This document shows, in pieces, positions 26,873 to 34,885 of a DNA stretch of 64,000 nt (its first letter is position 1; each line of letters starts with the position of its first letter). Made by a program: the position numbers and the translations under genes. The notes under the pieces were generated by a model. The model was given only the letters and a program-made list of their open reading frames with translations, was not told where the DNA came from and searched no databases. The DNA is from JAHFUI01 sp041485905 (GTDB lineage: Bacteria; Acidobacteriota; Vicinamibacteria; Vicinamibacterales; CAVVIG01), in contig JBGPKK010000001.1 in NCBI GenBank assembly GCA_041485905.1, positions 62,001 to 126,000 of the forward strand. The letters run 5' to 3'.

Positions 26873-27601
26873 TCATGGGGCCGGCGGCTTACAGATCGCG
26901 CATGGTCCGTGTTTCTTGATCGCTTCGGCTAACGCCATCGGAGTCGCGTGGCTGCGGGCCAGGAGTGGGCAATCAGCACGATGATATTTCGTTCCAGTTC
27001 TTGTGACATAAACGGTCACCTGTTGTGAAGTGGATTGTGAGCGATTGTTGGACCGGGCGGCCGGCGGAACCGTTTTCTTGTCTGGGGCCCAGAGTCCAAG
27101 GTTCCTTTCGCGAGCCTCACGTTCGAGCTTCCTGAACTGCTCCAGGTATTTGAACGGATACCTGGTGTAAGCGAACCCGTAACCCTGTCGAATGATCTCG
27201 GCGTTTACGAACGTGCCGTCCAATAGATAGATGTACGCCAACGTTCGGTTGTACTTGTCTCTTCGATTCCAGTCGTATTCAACTCGCACGCGCTTGCCGT
27301 CGACAAGCCGGTGCATGAAGGCGCTCGCTTCCCGACCGAATCGCTGGATCGGACGTCGCGGATCAACCGTTTCAGGTGTGTCGATGCCAATCAGGCGGAC
27401 CTTGCCAATCCGTTCAAGCACAATCGTGTCGCCATCAACGACTCGAGTCACACGGTACGATTCCGAGGTGGTCTGGGAAGACGCGACCAGCGTCGAGAAG
27501 ATCAGTGCAAAGACCGTGTACAGCGGGACCAGCACTTTGGCCGCAGGCCGGCGCGGAGCCGAGCCCTCAGAGGTCAGCGCGAGAGTCAACGGTTTGTCCA
27601 T
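26873..27601 (-). CDS. Thermonuclease-family (SNase) exported nuclease
   Basis: 242 residues from ATG 27601. After an N-terminal membrane/signal segment (VLVPLYTVFALIFSTLVASS) comes a staphylococcal-nuclease domain (about 45-160): RVVDGDTIVL, VRLIGIDTPETVDP (catalytic Arg/Asp region), RVRVEYDWNRRDKYNRTLAY and ERNLGLWAP. A linker leads to a C-terminal Cys/His motif (YHRADCPLL and CAICKPP) common as an add-on to such nucleases and possibly zinc binding. It and the small gene downstream interrupt the cox cluster on the opposite strand. Confidence 0.85.
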   Translation of the reverse strand: MDKPLTLALTSEGSAPRRPAAKVLVPLYTVFALIFSTLVASSQTTSESYRVTRVVDGDTIVLERIGKVRLIGIDTPETVDPRRPIQRFGREASAFMHRLVDGKRVRVEYDWNRRDKYNRTLAYIYLLDGTFVNAEIIRQGYGFAYTRYPFKYLEQFRKLEREARERNLGLWAPDKKTVPPAARSNNRSQSTSQQVTVYVTRTGTKYHRADCPLLARSHATPMALAEAIKKHGPCAICKPPAP

Positions 27602-27719
27602 CGTCAGAATGAGCGCAGGCGAGCCGTGGCGCAATGGAAAAATTCTTCAGGCGCCCCCGCTTTAAATCGATCATTGCTTGAGTCCGGGACTCTGTACGGA
27701 CCGTCTCTCTAGGCAAGCC

Positions 27720-27757
27720 ATGCATTCCTGATTCATAATTCCTAATTGTAAATTGCC
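27720..27757. repeat. Degenerate ATTCCTAATT short repeat at the coxE start
   Basis: An AT-rich tract of imperfect ATTCCTGATTC, ATAATTCCTAATT and GTAAATTG units. It resembles the repeat at 12069-12142 and contains the probable TTG start of coxE. It is short and could be chance AT richness. Confidence 0.4.
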
Positions 27758-28913
27758 CTTTCTCTTCCACAACATCGTCCACTTCGGCCGGCTCCTGCAC
27801 GCGCTTGGCCTGGACGTGCATGCCGGACGCATGCTCGATGTGGCCGGGGCGCTGGAGCACATCGACATCGGACGCCGCTCGGACTTTTGCGTCGCGCTGC
27901 AATCTCTTCTCATTCACCGCCCGCAGGATCTGCCGATCTTTGACGAGGCGTTCCGCGTGTTCTGGAAGCCGCCGCCAGGTGAATGGGCATCGACCGATCT
28001 GCGGGCCATGGGTGAACAGCGCCGCTCCGGAGCGCCCCAAGTCGATGTACCAGCGGCACAACCCGATTCACTGGACGATCCCTCGCTTCCCCTGCTCGCT
28101 GAGACCGTCCAGCGCATCGCGCCGAGAGGTTACAGCTCGCAGGAGGTATCGCGCGTCAAGGACTTCGAGCAGTTCACGGAGGCCGAGCTCGAAGCCGCGA
28201 AGGCGATGATCGCAGAGCTGACGTGGGACCTTGGGACGCGACAGACTCGCCGCTGGAAGTCCGGCGACGGCAGGGTACTGGATTTCAGGAAGGTCATGCG
28301 CCGCAACCTTCGCTACGGCGGCGAACCGCTCGCGCTGCCGACACGCGAGCGAGCGTCACGGCGCCGGCCGCTCGTGCTGCTCTGCGACGTCAGCGGATCG
28401 ATGGAGCGGTACGCGCGCATGCTGCTGCATTTCATGCATAGTCTGGCCGCCGGCCTCGAACACGTCGAGGCGTTCGTGTTCGCGACGCGGTTGACCCGGA
28501 TCACACGCGATCTCTCCGCGCGCGGCGGCCGCGAATCGCTGCCCACGATCCCGCGGCGCGTGCCCGACTGGGCCGGGGGCACGCGCATCGGAGACGCGGT
28601 GCGGACGTTCAACGTGCAGTGGGCGCGCCGCGTCATGGGACATGGACCAGTCGTGCTGTTGATCTCTGACGGGTGGGATCGCGGGGAACCCGAGGTGCTC
28701 GCCCGCGAGATGAGCCGCCTCCAGCGAAGCTGTCATCGTCTCATCTGGCTCAACCCGCTGCTCGGATCGGCGGACTATCAGCCGCTGACGCGCGGGATGC
28801 AGGCGGCGCTACCGTTCGTCGACGATTTCCTGCCGGTGCACAATCTGGCCAGCCTGGAAGCGCTTGCGCGGCACCTCAACAAACTGCCGGCGCGCCGCGC
28901 GGTCAGGGCATAG
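27753..28913 (+). CDS. coxE: VWA-domain protein, CoxE-like
   Basis: 386 residues, probable start TTG 27753, giving PFLFHNIVHFGRLLHALGL, the usual CoxE N-terminus. The C-terminal VWA domain has the MIDAS motif CDVSGSM, and conserved GGTRIGDAVRTFN and LISDGWDRG blocks. CoxE acts with the MoxR ATPase CoxD in maturation of CODH-type molybdenum enzymes. The stop codon TAG lies in the first unit of the downstream GGGCAAA repeat. It is separated from coxD by two genes on the other strand. Confidence 0.88.
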   Translation: MPFLFHNIVHFGRLLHALGLDVHAGRMLDVAGALEHIDIGRRSDFCVALQSLLIHRPQDLPIFDEAFRVFWKPPPGEWASTDLRAMGEQRRSGAPQVDVPAAQPDSLDDPSLPLLAETVQRIAPRGYSSQEVSRVKDFEQFTEAELEAAKAMIAELTWDLGTRQTRRWKSGDGRVLDFRKVMRRNLRYGGEPLALPTRERASRRRPLVLLCDVSGSMERYARMLLHFMHSLAAGLEHVEAFVFATRLTRITRDLSARGGRESLPTIPRRVPDWAGGTRIGDAVRTFNVQWARRVMGHGPVVLLISDGWDRGEPEVLAREMSRLQRSCHRLIWLNPLLGSADYQPLTRGMQAALPFVDDFLPVHNLASLEALARHLNKLPARRAVRA

Positions 28914-28977
28914 GGCATAGGGCAAAGGGCAAAGGGCAGAGGGCAGAGGGCAAAGGGCAGAGGGCAGAGGGCAAAAG
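28906..28977. repeat. GGGCAAA/GGGCAGA short tandem repeat
   Basis: About ten units of seven bases, alternating GGGCATA, GGGCAAA and GGGCAGA, on the plus strand. It begins inside the coxE stop codon and ends next to the stop of the four-helix-bundle gene. The same family in the opposite orientation lies on the other side of that gene (29487-29523). Confidence 0.85.
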
Positions 28978-28979
28978 AC

Positions 28980-29381
28980 TCACACTGATGGGGATCCGCG
29001 GTACGGTGAGGCACGAGCCGTTCTGATGGCGCTGATGACCATCGCTCGAAGTTGGTTCGCTTCGCCGAGTTCCCATTCGGCTTCATCCTTCGTCACGACC
29101 GCAATCTTCAGAGCGACGCGAAGCCACCAGATGGTCTCGCGCGCCTCCTTTCGGGAAATACTCAGCTTTGCAATGAAATCCGGCTTCGACTGGCCTTCTT
29201 GCGCTTCTTCTGCGTTGGAGCCGATCGAGGTGCCGCAACGCATTAGCTGTGACGCCACGTGTCGAGCCGCTGGCCCGCGCGACCAGATCTTCTCCGACAG
29301 CTTCAAGATGCAGCAGGCAAATTCGAACGCTCGCTCGCAGATGATGGAGTGGGTCATGACGCGCTGGAGTTCAAGGTTCAC
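28980..29381 (-). CDS. Four-helix-bundle protein (23S rRNA IVP family)
   Basis: 133 residues from GTG 29381, or 125 from ATG 29357. Family features: ERAFEFACCILKLSEKIW, QLMRCGTSIGSNAEEAQEG, DFIAKLSISRKEARETIWWL and QLRAMVISAIRTAR, which match the small four-helix-bundle family also found as an intervening-sequence protein in 23S rRNA genes and related to Avd of diversity-generating retroelements. Its role outside those settings is unknown. Here it sits between two inverted copies of the GGGCAAA repeat family, with no reverse transcriptase nearby. Confidence 0.85.
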   Translation of the reverse strand: MNLELQRVMTHSIICERAFEFACCILKLSEKIWSRGPAARHVASQLMRCGTSIGSNAEEAQEGQSKPDFIAKLSISRKEARETIWWLRVALKIAVVTKDEAEWELGEANQLRAMVISAIRTARASPYRGSPSV

Positions 29382-29486
29382 GCCACCGGAAATGTCACGA
29401 AAGGCTGGTAAAAACAGATGCCGGCATTGGCGGTTTGAAATTCATACATCCCCCCGCGCACCGCGGAGATCTCTTTTTGTGCGATC

Positions 29487-29523
29487 TGCCCTTTGCCCTT
29501 TGCCCTTAGCCCTTAGCCCTTTC
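29487..29523. repeat. TTTGCCC/TTAGCCC repeat (inverse of the GGGCAAA family)
   Basis: Five seven-base units reading TGCCCTT, TGCCCTT, AGCCCTT and AGCCCTT on the plus strand, which is the reverse complement of the repeats at 24686 and 28906. On the minus strand it supplies the last residues and TAA stop of coxG. Confidence 0.8.
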
Positions 29524-29943
29524 CTGAAGGCACCCGAAGAACCGGTCCATCATCATCTTCGAGACCGTGCCGAGCAGACGCTGACCAACCCGCGCCATGA
29601 GACCGCCGACCTGCCCCTGACCTTTTACGTTCACGATCGTCGTGTCGTTCTGTTCCACGAGCTCGACCGTCGCCTCGCCCTTGACAAAGCCGGCCTTGCC
29701 GGTGCCTTCGACAACCAGTCGATAGGAGTGCGGCGGCCGTTTGTCGAGAATCGCGACCGTCCCCGTGTACTGACCGCTGACCGCCGCGACGGCCAAGGTC
29801 AACGACGCTCGATATTGATCCTCGCCAATCGGCTCCAACCGATCGCAACCCGGCAGACATTCCGCAACGACGATGGGATCGATGAGCAGATTCCAGACCG
29901 CGGTGGGAGGGGCGGCGAAGGTGTAAGAAGCGGCAAGATCCAT
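29506..29943 (-). CDS. coxG: CoxG-like SRPBCC-domain protein
   Basis: 145 residues of the CoxG subfamily of the START/SRPBCC fold: SYTFAAPPTAVWNLLIDPIV, LPGCDRLEPIGEDQYRASLT, GQYTGTVAILDKRPPHSY, KGEATVELVEQ, and a C-terminal helix KMMMDRFFGCLQERAK. CoxG is thought to anchor CODH to the membrane. Here it is transcribed opposite to coxSLMDE and lies 9 bp downstream of a DUF4412-like gene. The stop codon lies in the TTAGCCC repeat. Confidence 0.9.
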   Translation of the reverse strand: MDLAASYTFAAPPTAVWNLLIDPIVVAECLPGCDRLEPIGEDQYRASLTLAVAAVSGQYTGTVAILDKRPPHSYRLVVEGTGKAGFVKGEATVELVEQNDTTIVNVKGQGQVGGLMARVGQRLLGTVSKMMMDRFFGCLQERAKG

Positions 29944-29952
29944 GACGGGGAT

Positions 29953-30750
29953 CTACGGCTTCGTCACGGTGTACTCTGCCGGAATCTTGAATACCTCGTC
30001 CGCAATCGGCGCCAGGGAAACTTCGGTGACCTTGCTGGTCAGCTTCATCGGCAGCTTGAACGCGTCAACGAGCGGCGAACCCCCTTCGAGGGAGACCTCG
30101 AAGTCGGTGAGGCACGTGATGCCTTCAGCGCGGGCGAATAGCTGGTTCAGATCGACGCTGCCCGAAGACTGCGCCGTGCCGGGAAGGTTCGCCGCGATGG
30201 CGCGCTTCTGAAACGCGACATACTCCGCAGCACCAGGCGCGTTGTTCGACACCCACACGACGCCGTTGGACGTCAGCCGGGCGTCCTTGAACGTTTCGGC
30301 TGCTTCCTTGGACATCTGCCGCTGTGCCATGTCGACCGACATCGATACTTTGAACTCGTCGCATCGCTGGCCGAAGAATGTCTGCGACCGTCCCGTTGGC
30401 TCGAGAGTGAGGTCGACGTTCGGCATCGTTTCCCGCGCCTCAGCGGTCGGCGCATCGGACACCTGCGCGATTTTCTGCGGGCCGATCAGATGGATCACCC
30501 GACCCGTCGTCAGGTCGACAATGGTCGAAATCGTCGCGCCCTGGGACTCGGAATCCGTACGCGACTTCGTACCCTTGATGCGCGTGATCGCACGCGCTGT
30601 GCTGATGTTCGGCGCGCCTTCCATCGTGAGGGTCGTTGTCATGGTAATCGTGACGTCGGCGCGAAGCACGGTCGAGCACATCGCGATCAGGGCAAGCGCT
30701 ATCCATGACGACTGTCGACTGACGACGGTCGACTGTCGACTGCTGATCAT
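29953..30750 (-). CDS. Exported DUF4412-like protein
   Basis: 265 residues. The first 15 codons (MISSRQSTVVSRQSS) come from a GTCGACT-type repeat at 30709-30745. A signal peptide (WIALALIAMCSTVLRA) follows. The mature part is beta-rich (VTITMTTTLTMEGAPNIST, KIAQVSDAPT, FFGQRCDEFKVSMSVDMAQ, GITCLTDFEVSLEGG), resembling DUF4412 periplasmic proteins. Start ATG 30750 overlaps the CHRD stop by 4 bases, so the two are translationally coupled. Function is unknown. Confidence 0.7.
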   Translation of the reverse strand: MISSRQSTVVSRQSSWIALALIAMCSTVLRADVTITMTTTLTMEGAPNISTARAITRIKGTKSRTDSESQGATISTIVDLTTGRVIHLIGPQKIAQVSDAPTAEARETMPNVDLTLEPTGRSQTFFGQRCDEFKVSMSVDMAQRQMSKEAAETFKDARLTSNGVVWVSNNAPGAAEYVAFQKRAIAANLPGTAQSSGSVDLNQLFARAEGITCLTDFEVSLEGGSPLVDAFKLPMKLTSKVTEVSLAPIADEVFKIPAEYTVTKP

Positions 30751-31187
30751 CTTGATGCTGCGTCGGGTAACAACCAGCCCCAGAGGTTTCCCTCGGGCGC
30801 CTTCTCGCTGTGTATCTGTATGTAGAAGCGGCTGCTCTTGACAGCCTGAACCAGTTCCGGCGTCAGCATGAACGTGCCGGCGATCGTCCCGCTCGTGGCC
30901 TTCGTGACGGTGAGATCGAAAATCACCGGTCCGCGCACCCCACGCGGGCCGAGATGAATCTGCGCAATCGTCGCGGCGCTCTTCATCCCGTCGAACGTGC
31001 CGCGAACCGACAGGCTGCGCCCGGTCAGCGTCGCGGTAACCGAACCTGATCCGGTGATCCCATCCCGCGTGCTCGCCACCGGCACCGGCGAGAGGCGCGC
31101 CTTGTACGTCTCGCTCTGAGCCGAGGTTATCGGCCCGAACAACAGAGTCGTCGTCACGATCAGGACCGCAATACGACGTCGCTGCAT
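30747..31187 (-). CDS. CHRD-domain exported protein
   Basis: 146 residues from ATG 31187, which follows GGAGG. Signal peptide (AVLIVTTTLLFGPITSAQ), then a CHRD domain: YKARLSPVPVAST, GSVTATLTGRSLSVRGTF, ATIAQIHLGPRGVRGPVIFD and FYIQIHSEKAPEGNLWGWL. The two conserved His residues in IHLG and IHSE are visible. CHRD domains occur in chordin and many bacterial secreted proteins, and their ligand is unknown. First gene of a coupled unit leading to coxG. Confidence 0.88.
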   Translation of the reverse strand: MQRRRIAVLIVTTTLLFGPITSAQSETYKARLSPVPVASTRDGITGSGSVTATLTGRSLSVRGTFDGMKSAATIAQIHLGPRGVRGPVIFDLTVTKATSGTIAGTFMLTPELVQAVKSSRFYIQIHSEKAPEGNLWGWLLPDAASR

Positions 31188-31211
31188 CGTGCCTCCGCTT
31201 GGATTGTACAG

Positions 31212-31311
31212 GGGTCTGGCGGGGCAGGTGGGTCAGGTGCGCCGGGTAGGTAACCCACCCGACCTACACGACCTACCCCGACTCACCCGACCTACCTGCC
31301 CTACCCGACCA
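31212..31311. repeat. Palindromic GGTAGGTCGG-type short repeat
   Basis: The left half holds GGCAGGTGGGTCAGGT-like units and the right half the inverse CCCGACCTACC units, giving a long GC-rich palindrome centred near 31250. On the minus strand the amidase stop (TAG at 31303-31301) is the first TAG of GGGTAGGGCAGGTAGG. It fills most of the gap to the CHRD gene, whose start is at 31187. Confidence 0.75.
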
Positions 31312-32791
31312 GCTTGGGTTTCCGCGTATGCCAGTCGGTCGCCTGCTCGTAGGCGTGCGCCAGCGCGAGCACGGTCGACTCGGCAAAGGGCGCGCCGCTG
31401 ATTTGAAGACCGATCGGCAGCCCCGACGCCGAGAAGCCGCACGGAATCGAGATCGTCGGCAGACCGAGGATGTCGAAGACCGCGTTGTTGTTCCCGCCGC
31501 CACCGGCCGCGCCCGGTGCGCCCAATTTCGGCGGCGGCGTCTTCATCGTCGGCGTGATGAGGAGATCGACGTTGACGAACACACTCTTGATTTCGCGCCG
31601 GAGTGTTTCCACCTGACGCCGCGCCCGCACGTAGTCGGCCGCCTTGGCCTGCATCGATCCCTCGAGCGATCGTCGGGTGCCCGGCTGGTACTTCTCGGGC
31701 GACTCCGTAATCCACTTGGTGTGATAAACGAGCGCTTCGGGGCCCCAAATGGTCGCCGGATTCGGGGTCGCCGGCAATTGGAGGTCGGTCGGCGTTCCCG
31801 CCGTGAGCCGGCGCAGCACGTCGATCGCCTGGTCCACAGCTTTGGCGACCTCGGGATCGAGGTTGTCGTAGAACGGCTTGCGCGGAACGGCAAGCCTTAA
31901 CCTCCCTGTTGGAGCCTTGAGCGCGCGCGTGTAATCGGGCACGGCGACCTCAAAGGTCGTGGGATCGAGGTCGTCGTACCCGGCAATGATATTCATCATC
32001 ACGGCGACGTCCTCAACGGTTTTACACATCGGCCCGACGTGGTCCAGCGTCCACGACAGCGTCATCACGCCGCGCGTGCTGACGCGGCCGTAGGTGGGCT
32101 TCAATCCCACGATGCCGCAATGCGCGGCGGGCATCCGGACCGAACCTGCCGTATCGGTGCCGAGCGCCGCGAAACAGAGATCGGCGGCGACCGCGACGCC
32201 TGGGCCCCCCGACGATCCGCCGGTCACGTACTCGAGGCCCCACGGATTGTGCATCGTGCCGTACGCCGTCACCGTCGATGATCCGCCGTATGCGAACTCG
32301 TGAAGATTCAGTTTGCCCAGGAGAATCGCGCCGGCGTTCTTCAACCGTCGCGCGACTTCCGCATCCTCCGTCGGAATGCGATCCTTGAATAGATCGCTTG
32401 CGCCGGTGGTGCGCACGCCCGCGGTGTCCATGTTGTCCTTGAGCGCGATCGGGACGCCGTGGAGCGGCCCTCGCCATTTCCCCCGCTGCTGTTCCGCCTC
32501 CATCTCGCGCGCCGCGGCGAGCGCCTGATCGGGCACGACGGTGATGAACGCGTTGAGCGCGGCGTTGTATTTCTGGATCCGATCGAGGCACGCGCGTGTG
32601 AGATCGACGGGCGAGGCGTCCTTGCTGCGAATCAGGTCGACGGCCTTCTTCAGGCTGAGCGACGCGAGGTCCGCCGCGGGAGCCGCAGCAGCAATCCGGC
32701 TTAAGCCGTACGACGACTCTGCGAGTGACGGCGCAAACGCGAAAGAGCCGACCGCGGCCGCACCCGACGCGAGAAATTCTCTTCGTTTCAT
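31301..32791 (-). CDS. Amidase-signature family hydrolase, Tat-exported
   Basis: 496 residues. N-terminal Tat-like signal (MKRREFLASGAAAVGSFAFA). The amidase signature is present: catalytic Lys in IALKDNMDT, GGSSGGPGVAV with the cis-Ser, and GTDTAGSVRMPAAHCG with the nucleophile Ser. The C-terminal part is standard (LLITPTMKTPPP, GLPTISIPCG, GLPIGLQISG). A periplasmic or secreted amidase; substrate unknown. It lies 10 bp downstream of a paralogous unknown gene, at the end of a four-gene unit. The stop lies in a short repeat. Confidence 0.92.
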   Translation of the reverse strand: MKRREFLASGAAAVGSFAFAPSLAESSYGLSRIAAAAPAADLASLSLKKAVDLIRSKDASPVDLTRACLDRIQKYNAALNAFITVVPDQALAAAREMEAEQQRGKWRGPLHGVPIALKDNMDTAGVRTTGASDLFKDRIPTEDAEVARRLKNAGAILLGKLNLHEFAYGGSSTVTAYGTMHNPWGLEYVTGGSSGGPGVAVAADLCFAALGTDTAGSVRMPAAHCGIVGLKPTYGRVSTRGVMTLSWTLDHVGPMCKTVEDVAVMMNIIAGYDDLDPTTFEVAVPDYTRALKAPTGRLRLAVPRKPFYDNLDPEVAKAVDQAIDVLRRLTAGTPTDLQLPATPNPATIWGPEALVYHTKWITESPEKYQPGTRRSLEGSMQAKAADYVRARRQVETLRREIKSVFVNVDLLITPTMKTPPPKLGAPGAAGGGGNNNAVFDILGLPTISIPCGFSASGLPIGLQISGAPFAESTVLALAHAYEQATDWHTRKPKLVG

Positions 32792-32801
32792 GGCGTGTTT
32801 A

Positions 32802-33869
32802 TCACCGGCATTTCTTCACTTCGGCCATCATGTTTCCGAGGCTCGAGACAAATCCGACCCCGAATCCCCTTCCGCGTCCGGACGAAGAACGGATGAATGT
32901 GCTGGAGGCGTCGAGCGGCAGCGTCGCCACGTTCCGGCAGAAGTCGGTCCACTTTTCTTTCTGACCCAGCTCGAACAGCGACGCTCCCGGCCTGCGCGGA
33001 TACAGATACTGCTCGACGTTGGACAGGTAGAACGCGGTCACCGTGGCATCGTGCGCCTTGAGATAGGCCGCAACCGCGCGGATCGCCTTCGGGCCGGCGA
33101 AGTCTCCGACGATCGGCACGACGAGGTTATTCGATTCGAGTTCTTTTAGAAACGCGAAGCCGGCCTCCGCGGCCAGGTAGCTGCGAGTGACGCCTTCATC
33201 GTCGGTTTCCGTCATGAGATCGACGTAGGTCGGCGAGTCACGGACCGCGAAGCCCCGCGAGCGAAACGCGCGATACACGTACTCGATCCCTTCGAGATCG
33301 CTCGGCGAGAGCGGAAGCGCGTGGGTCCCGGTCAGGCGACTCTCGATCGCCTGCAGATTCCGCTCCGACAGCGCCGTGTCTGCCGGTGAGTCATCAAAGG
33401 CTGAAAACAGATCGTCGGCTGTCGAACCGGCGCCCAGGCCGGGCGGCCGCGGCTTCGAGAACAGCATCGCGACGAAGTCGGCGCGATCCGCCGCGAGCTC
33501 GAACAGCGCTTTGTACATGAGCTGTGCGAGCAGATTGCCGCGGCGGATGTCAAAGATGATGGCCATCGACGGCCGCAGAGCGGCCATGTACGTGAAGTTT
33601 TGCTCCGGCCCCACCCCAAGGTACACGCCGCCGGGACGGGTTCGGTTGACGAGATCTGGTATGACGTGCTGGAACCAGAGCTCGTTCGAGGTGAGGTTGT
33701 CCGACCGGAAGTACCCGTTCGGCTCCGAGGAGTTGGTGACGAGCTTCCAGAACTCCCGATCGCTCAGGCGGCCCGGCAGCTCGGTGGCGTGAGCCTCGGG
33801 ACGCGGCGCGCACGCGATCGCGCTGAGGCCGAGTGCCAGCGCGAGAAGGACCCTGCTGCCTACTGACAT
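32802..33869 (-). CDS. Unknown-family exported protein, paralogue 1 (YLGVGPEQNFTYM)
   Basis: 355 residues with a lipoprotein-like or Sec signal (LLALALGLSAIACA). Conserved blocks are LSDREFWKLVTNSSEPNGYF, LTSNELWFQHVIPDLVN, GGVYLGVGPEQNFTYMAALR, AIIFDIRRGNLLAQLMYKAL, PIVGDFAGPKAIRAVAAYLK and TVTAFYLSNVEQYLYPRR. The GVGPEQN-FDIRR arrangement recalls a class I methyltransferase-like Rossmann core (compare Leptospira LIC10091), but catalytic identity is unproven. Start overlaps the stop of the upstream paralogue by 10 bases. Confidence 0.72.
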   Translation of the reverse strand: MSVGSRVLLALALGLSAIACAPRPEAHATELPGRLSDREFWKLVTNSSEPNGYFRSDNLTSNELWFQHVIPDLVNRTRPGGVYLGVGPEQNFTYMAALRPSMAIIFDIRRGNLLAQLMYKALFELAADRADFVAMLFSKPRPPGLGAGSTADDLFSAFDDSPADTALSERNLQAIESRLTGTHALPLSPSDLEGIEYVYRAFRSRGFAVRDSPTYVDLMTETDDEGVTRSYLAAEAGFAFLKELESNNLVVPIVGDFAGPKAIRAVAAYLKAHDATVTAFYLSNVEQYLYPRRPGASLFELGQKEKWTDFCRNVATLPLDASSTFIRSSSGRGRGFGVGFVSSLGNMMAEVKKCR

Positions 33870-34885
33870 TCCCTGATCTCGGAGGCCATCGACCCGAGGC
33901 TCGAGACAAATCCGACGCCAAAGCCCAGGCCGCGGCCCGAGGCCGATCGAATGAACGTGCTCGATTGATCGAGTGGCAGCGCCGCGACGTTCTTACAGAA
34001 CGCGTCCCATTTTCCGTCCCGATCCAGATACTGCTCGACGTTCGACAGATAGAACGCAGTCACCGTCGCGTCGTGCGCCTTCAGATACGTGCCGATCGCG
34101 CGAAGCGCCTTCGGTCCCGCGAAATCGCCGACGACCGGGACGACGAGGTTCTTCGACTCGAGCTCCTTGAGAAACATGAAGCCCGCTTCGCTCGCGAGAT
34201 AGCTGCGGGAGACGCCGTCGTTGTCGGTTTGCGTCATGAGATCGGCGTAGGTCGGCGTGGAGCGGACCGCAAACCCTCTCGAGTAGAACGCGTGGTAGGC
34301 GTATTCGATGCCTTCCAGATCTTCAGTCGCGAGCGGAAACCTGCGCAGACGATCGTCAATCGCCTTGAGGTTTCGCTCGTACACCGAGAGGTCTGCCGGC
34401 AGGGCGCCCACCGCCGAAAACAGGTCGGCCGCGGTCGAGTCGGGCCTGACGCCTCGCGGCCGCTGCCGCGAAAACAACATCGACACGAATTCGGCGCGGT
34501 CCCTGGCAAGCTCGAAGAGCGCCTTGTACATCAGCTGCACGAGCATGTTGCCGCGGCGAATGTCGAAGATGACGGCGAAGGCTGGGCGCACCGCCGCCAT
34601 GTAGGTGAAGTTCTGCTCCGGGCCGACGCCGAGATACACCGCGCCGGCCCGCGTCCGGCTGACGAGCGCCGGAATCACGCGCTGGTACAAGAGCTCGTTC
34701 GACGTCAGGTTGTCGGATTGGAAGTACCCATTGGCTTCGGACGAATCGACCACGAGCCGCCAGAAATCGCGGTCGTTCAGACCTGGCGGCAGCTCGGCTG
34801 CGCCCGCGGCGGACCGCTGAGGGGCGAGGCCGAGGCCGAGGCCCAGCGCAAGGCCGAACCAGATGAGCCGCCGCCGCGTGATCAC
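33860..34885 (-). CDS. Unknown-family exported protein, paralogue 2
   Basis: 341 residues from GTG 34885, overlapping the alcohol dehydrogenase stop by GTGA. Signal peptide (LIWFGLALGLGLGLAPQRSA). Same blocks as the neighbour: LNDRDFWRLVVDSSEANGYF, GAVYLGVGPEQNFTYMAAVR, FDIRRGNMLVQLMYKAL, PVVGDFAGPKALRAIGTYLK and FYLSNVEQYLDRDGKWDAF. It is a tandem duplicate. The ending AALPLDQSSTFIRSASGRG is shared with the other copies. Function is unknown. Confidence 0.72.
   Translation of the reverse strand: MITRRRLIWFGLALGLGLGLAPQRSAAGAAELPPGLNDRDFWRLVVDSSEANGYFQSDNLTSNELLYQRVIPALVSRTRAGAVYLGVGPEQNFTYMAAVRPAFAVIFDIRRGNMLVQLMYKALFELARDRAEFVSMLFSRQRPRGVRPDSTAADLFSAVGALPADLSVYERNLKAIDDRLRRFPLATEDLEGIEYAYHAFYSRGFAVRSTPTYADLMTQTDNDGVSRSYLASEAGFMFLKELESKNLVVPVVGDFAGPKALRAIGTYLKAHDATVTAFYLSNVEQYLDRDGKWDAFCKNVAALPLDQSSTFIRSASGRGLGFGVGFVSSLGSMASEIRECQ

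Noticed and set aside
28980..29381. Diversity-generating retroelement accessory protein (Avd)
   Set aside because: No reverse transcriptase, template repeat or variable protein nearby; the protein fits the general four-helix-bundle family.
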